The notes under the pieces were generated by a model. That model worked only from the letters and a program-made list of their open reading frames with translations, had not been told where the DNA came from and did no database searches. Shown here piece by piece: positions 59,433-64,000 of a stretch of 64,000 nt of DNA; the first letter of the stretch is position 1, and each line of letters starts with the position of its first letter. The position numbers and the translations under genes are program-made. Where the stretch lies: assembly GCA_039545315.1 (NCBI GenBank), contig BCIM01000008.1:186001-250000 (forward strand). Direction: 5' to 3'. This DNA is from Kondoa malvinella (lineage: Eukaryota; Basidiomycota; Agaricostilbomycetes; Agaricostilbales; Kondoaceae).

Positions 59433-61708
59433 ATGCTGAAAGTTCCTTCAGGTTCATCACCTGACTCCTCCAGAACGAATGCAAAGGATCCAAACACAAG
59501 ACGAGCAAAGACACAAGCAAGTAAGTCTGCATCTGAATGCTCAGATTATGGCTCGCTCATTTGGCATTACCAAAAGGCAGTGCAAGACAGTCAGACCAGA
59601 CCAGAAGCGGACAACAGCCAAAGCCGCCATCTCAAACTCAGAGGATCTTTGCAGACATCCTAGCACAAGCCCGGACAGCAGCCAATCAAGCACGTGAGCA
59701 AGCACGTGAGCAAGCAGAGCTCGTTGGCGTGGCCAAAGGAAGCGCAGAGGAGTGGCGCACGAGTGCAAATACTTGGGCTCAGCGGGCACTCAGCCTGGAA
59801 GCCGAAATCCAGAACCAGCCATTTCATCAGCATCAAGCGACTCTGTCAAAAGCCCTCGAGGCGGAGCGTGTGTGCTTGAATGCGGCAGAAGGGACTTTCA
59901 GACAACAAGAGAGTGTCGTGGCAGCAGTGACTACTCAGATGTCTGACGCTCCGCATCAATTGCGCGATCAAGAGGCTCTGTATGACCTTCTACGTGGACG
60001 ACTAAATCCAGCAGAACGGCAAGCAACAGAACTGTCGGCAAACTACGACATTCGACGCGAGCAACAGGCCTATCACGCGCAGGCTACGATATTGCAGCAA
60101 GCAGCAAGCCTTTACGCTTCCCGCGACCAAATGATAGCTCACGAGAAACAAGCATTGGCTCATGCAAGAACGCAGGTCGAGACGTCTACATCGCGCATAG
60201 GCGCCAAGGAGGCATCGCTCGAACGGATGGCAGAATCGAACGAAAGAATGCGTAAGCAAGCTGATGAACAAGCTTACAGACTGGCCGCCGCCTATAAGCT
60301 AGAAAAGCAGAAAAAGAAACAAGAGGCACAGGCTAAAGTCGAACGGAGCGAACGGAGACGAAGACAGGCAGAGGCAGAGGCAGCGGCAGCGGCAAAGGCA
60401 AAGGCAGAGGCAAAGGCAAAGGCGCAGGAACGAGAACGAGAACGAGAACGGCAACGACAAGAGCAAGAAATCAACAAACGCGTCAGTGAGGCAGAAGTAG
60501 CACAGCAAAACGCTAGAGCAGCAGTCAACCAAGCGTTCGAACAAATAAAGTCAGCAAATGCAGAGTCTCGACGGCTCGGCATCCACTTGGCAAAGGGTCG
60601 AGAGGTTGAGCAAAGGAAATTTGACCGGTACAGGGAGAGTAAAGCACTTCTGGAAAGTGCAAAAGAAGAGTATGCCTGGGCGCATCTTGACGGTCGTAAT
60701 GCGGCGATCGAGAGGATGGTAGAAGCAGCTCAGAGACTCCAATCTCCAGCTGCAGAATACGCTACAAAAACGCAAGCCACCTTACTAAGGGCAAAGGAAT
60801 ACCTGAACGCGGCAAAGATCGCTGCCGAACTGGAAGACGAAGGGTTAAATGCTCTTGCAGCACACCTGAAAGCCCTGGCTGTCTATGCCAGAGCTGAATC
60901 GCGCGTTAATACTCAAGAAGCTCAAAAGATAGAAGATGCCACGACGGCGGAACGACGACAATACCATCTACACGAAGCCTCAGTCAGAACAGCTCGAGAA
61001 CTGGTTCAGACTATAAAGGTCCTTGTTGATGGCCACCAGAGGGCATCAAGAGACGCATCCATTCGCTTGACGCAGCACCAGAAACATCTTCAAGAGCTGG
61101 AAGACTGGCGAGACCAGGTTCTGAGAGGAGCACACCAGCAAGAGACACATGGTGCGCAACAACAACCACAGCATCCTCGCAGCTTCCCGCAGCCTTCGGC
61201 CCAGTCGCACGGATCGGCTTCTGTACCACCAACTCGTCGCGCTCTTTGGAACAAGCAGGCAGCAGGGGCACAACTCAAGAAGTATCACGAAGCTTGGCGA
61301 AAGGTGGAGCAAACGGGCACTGACGACCTTTCTTGGTCGAACGATTGTTGGCCTTGCTTACCATCTGACTTGGTAATTGGCGATCTCGCGAAATTACTCG
61401 ACAAGGCCGACATCAGACGCTTCCTCTTTCCTTCTGTCTTCAAAAGTTTCCTCACCCATCCCGTAAAGCCCAACGTAGAGCCAACAGATCCGGATTATCG
61501 CAGACAAGACAAAGAATACGAGCAACAGTCTATTGTCTTTGATCAAGCTTGGGATAGCTTTTTGAGGGGCAAAGGCAATATACTCCGAGCCAAAGAGATA
61601 CTCAAATTCCATTCAGACAGGTTTGACTTCTGGGTATCGAAAGTACCAAGCATGAAGCCAGAGCAGGTCAAAGAGTGGGCCAACCATATCACAGCTTCTT
61701 TGACCTAG
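59433..61708 (+). CDS. long coiled-coil protein with degenerate J-like C-terminus
   Basis: Function unknown. The ATG at 59433 (MLKVPSGSSPDSSRTNAKDP) is followed by one intron after TRRAKTQ, then a single large exon. Most of the protein is Ala/Glu/Gln/Arg-rich heptad sequence (EAEIQNQPFHQHQATL, KALEAERVCLNAAEGTF) with an extreme Lys-Ala/Arg-Glu run near its middle. The last 150 residues are globular: RALWNKQAAGAQLKKYHEAW, SNDCWPCLPSDLVIGDLAKL, IRRFLFPSVFKSFLTHPVKP and AKEILKFHSDRFDFWVSKVP with VKEWANHITASL. In related basidiomycete proteins this region looks like a J domain in which the last block is FHPDRW; here it is FHSDRF, so the Pro of HPD is lost. A cytoskeletal or vesicle role is possible but not supported by a known family. 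Confidence 0.7.
60363..60460 (+). repeat. low-complexity trinucleotide tract in coiled-coil gene
   Basis: Runs of GCA/GAG/AAG-type triplets encode alternating Ala, Glu and Lys, followed by CGAGAA repeats encoding Arg-Glu. The tract is in frame and likely to vary in length. Confidence 0.75.
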
Positions 61709-62452
61709 TAAGTGCTCAAAACTTTCCAGCGTTCGCTATTGACTGGTTTTCTATAGATCCTCGGTTGACAGCGTGCGAATTACGATAGATATAATTTGAA
61801 AGTATAGTTTTATTCCGAATGTATAAACATCAAGCCGTAGTGTCGTCCTTTCGTCCGTGATCTGGTGGAGATATTTTGCGCAGCAGAGACTCAGCTTAAA
61901 GAATGATACATTTGCATATCGCTCCAAGGCTGCCGTTTGAAGCTTCTTGTAGAGTTTGCCAGACGCAAACAGAAACCAAGGAATGGAGAGCAAAGGCTTT
62001 TGCAGGCAGCATACAATAACGATGCGGATAGACTCGCAGAGCGGATTAGGGCATGTAGGATGTGTGACTTGATTTTAACGCTTGGAATGGCCTGAGCGTC
62101 TCTGCAACGGCAGCAGCAGGGCAGTAAGGCAGAGTTCCATGCTTGCTGAAGCTTGAAAGGCACACAGCACAGCTATTTTGATCTTCATGAGCAGGCAGCG
62201 ATCCGTGCGCGACTTGTCTTTTAGCGTCTGTTGTGGAGAAGTGGGTTGTCCCTCTCCAACCAAGATCATTTTCCAGCAAAGAGGCAGGCCCTCTGAACGC
62301 GTCACTCTTTCCACCAAAGATACTGCACTCGAACCAGAACAGGACTTCTCAAGAATTTCTGGGAGAATCGCGCGAACTCGACTTCTCGAACACTTTGCCT
62401 TGACCTCGTTGACCGAAGTCCTTTTGCTCTTGCACGCGTGATATACGATACT
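61709..62452. other. intergenic, promoter region of chitin synthase
   Basis: About 740 bp with no convincing gene on either strand; the minus-strand open frames (for example 61751-61993) lack typical composition. The large gap before the chitin synthase start suggests a long promoter and leader. Confidence 0.5.
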
Positions 62453-64000
62453 ATGGCATACTATTCAACAAGCCCAACGCGTGGCTATGGCCAGCCTCAG
62501 CAATCGCCTGAGCGGCTTCAAGCGAATCCATCGCCCTATCACGCTCAGCCTTATGCAGATACACAACAGGCAGATTACCACGCCCAACAGCCCTATGGAG
62601 ACCCACAAGCAAGCTACCACGCATCCAACGATGACTTTTATGCAGACTACCACAGCAGGCCGTCGCAGGACGATAGCCGCTCAATGAGAAGCTTCAACAG
62701 CAGGACTCAGTTGAACGAACCTACATACCAAGACTATCCTCCAGTCCCTACCATCCAGCATGGTTATACGCCTACGCAACAATATGGCAGCACGCCTGCT
62801 ATCCAAACACCATACAGCGAGAAAAGCTATGGCCAACAAGACTATTTCAACGGCAGGCAACAGATGCCCATGCCTTCACCTTCTTTATCACCAACAGCCG
62901 GCTACGGCTACGCTGCTCAAAGGCTTCTTCGCGCTCGAAGCACAAAACGAGTTGAACTCACCAATGGCAATTTGGTTCTCGATTGTCCCGTGCCCAATTC
63001 TATTCTTTCCTACGCCAAAGACTTTTCTGGTAACCCGGATGAATTCAAGAAGATGCGCTATACCGCTTGCACAAGTGATCCGGATGATTTCATTCGCAAC
63101 AAGTATACCTTGAGACAGACCCTGTATGGGCGAAAGACTGAAAGTGGGCTTCTTTATCGCCAAGCCAAGTTATGTCGCTGATTTCATATGATCTATAGTG
63201 GCCATCGTCGCTACTTGCTACAATGAGGACGAGAAACTGGTTAGCAAGGCTTTCTAAAAGGCTATACAGTAGCTAATCTGAATCTTCTGCTAACAGTTTG
63301 ATGATTCAATGACGAGCATCTGCAAGAACATTCAACATTTGCAATCCCGAACAAAGAGCAAAACCTGGGGTCCGAAATCATGGGAGAAAGTCGTCGTTTG
63401 CATTGTCGCCGATGGTCGTGCCAAGATTCACCCAAAGATGCTCAAGTAGGCCCTTGATTTGGCTTTCAAAAAGGGAAAACATTTGATTTGCGTATAGGAT
63501 GCTGGGTCTTTATGGTGTCTATCAAGAAGGTGTAGCGAAAGATGAAGTGATGGGCAAACCCGTTACGGCGCACATCTTTGAAGTGAGTATTCCATCCCCG
63601 TCTATATGATATGAGCTGCTCTGAATGCCTGCTTCAGTACTCGAGCCAAGTCGTTGTGGTCAGTCTCATCCGTTTGAAGACGACCCAAGGCTGAAATTCG
63701 AGACAGGACAAAATGGGCAATGTCGCAGGCGGTATTGCACCCATCCAAATGATCTTTGTGCTCAAAGAACAAAACAAGAAGAAGCTCAATTCGCACAGAT
63801 GGTTCTTCAACGCCATTTGCCAGTCCCTCAACCCGAATGTGTGCATTCTGCTTGATGTTGGTACTCGACCTTCTGGTTTGTCTTGGGGCAGCATAGTGAG
63901 CTAGTATTGATGTATGATCAGGCACATCGTTGTACAAGCTTTGGAAGGAGTTTGATAAACACAGCAATGTTGGAGGAGCGTAAGTTTGCGATCTGTTCTG
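62453..64000 (+). CDS. chitin synthase, 5' part (cut by window edge)
   Basis: Membrane enzyme that polymerises N-acetylglucosamine from UDP-GlcNAc into cell-wall chitin. The ATG at 62453 starts a Tyr/Gln/Pro-rich cytosolic N-terminus ([20 protein letters not shown]). Then [40 protein letters not shown] and [13 protein letters not shown] lead across an intron to [99 protein letters not shown] and [20 protein letters not shown]. These are division-1 chitin synthase landmarks up to the first part of the catalytic core. The catalytic EDR and QRRRW motifs and the membrane region lie beyond 64000. Confidence 0.95.

Noticed and set aside
60292..60582. Minus-strand Cys/Phe/Ser-rich ORFs
   Set aside because: They are shadows of the GCA/AAG repeat tract in the coiled-coil gene.

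Overview
The window is eukaryotic nuclear DNA from an intron-rich basidiomycete fungus. Almost every gene is cut by GT...AG introns of about 45-60 nt with CTNAC/CTGAC-like branch sites. The gene set is fungal: an AA9 lytic polysaccharide monooxygenase, a chitin synthase, an Atg26/Ugt51 sterol glucosyltransferase with two GRAM domains and a PH domain, a HbrB-type TORC2 subunit, an AYR1-like reductase and a Gea/GBF1-type ARF exchange factor. Genus and class cannot be fixed from the sequence. No mobile element, CRISPR array, rRNA or convincing tRNA was seen.

Layout. 0-12 kb: a weak minus-strand candidate, a secreted AA9 LPMO (+), a two-domain metallo-beta-lactamase (MBL) protein (-), a divergent tRNase Z (+) and a tandem START-domain membrane protein (+). 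12-20 kb: Prp43 helicase, a short-chain reductase and an Ecd/Sgt1 protein (all +). 20-26 kb: the sterol glucosyltransferase and an unrecognised helical protein (both -). 26-40 kb: Syf1, eIF4A, SRP receptor alpha and a Sec7-domain ARF-GEF in one + strand run with short gaps. 40-50 kb: 3-hydroxyisobutyrate dehydrogenase, a zeta-crystallin-type quinone reductase, a JmjC histone demethylase, a small unknown, a carnosine N-methyltransferase-like protein and a yippee protein (all -). 50-59 kb: two unknown + genes, a beta-helix pectate-lyase-like gene whose 3' end overlaps an antisense NAT9-type acetyltransferase, a second short-chain dehydrogenase, a small unknown, a secreted GDSL esterase, HbrB and a candidate gene. 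59-64 kb: a long coiled-coil protein with a degenerate J-like tail and the 5' part of a chitin synthase.

Functional threads are inferred from family membership. Prp43, Syf1 and Ecd are splicing factors; the SRP receptor and ARF-GEF serve the early secretory pathway; the LPMO, pectate-lyase-like protein and GDSL esterase point to plant-polymer use. There is no sign of one co-regulated cluster.

The most unusual observations concern gene structure. Three genes need micro-exons of 9, 9 and 16 nt near their 5' ends, two of them spelling catalytic or cofactor motifs (Gly-Asp-Ser of the GDSL esterase; the glycine-rich loop of the reductase). The MBL protein is an internal duplication whose second domain has lost its metal ligands. 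Several reading frames join only across GT...AG gaps of about 20-30 nt, which could be ultra-short introns or lesions. All exon models were assembled by eye; coordinates for spliced genes are the outer limits of the coding region.
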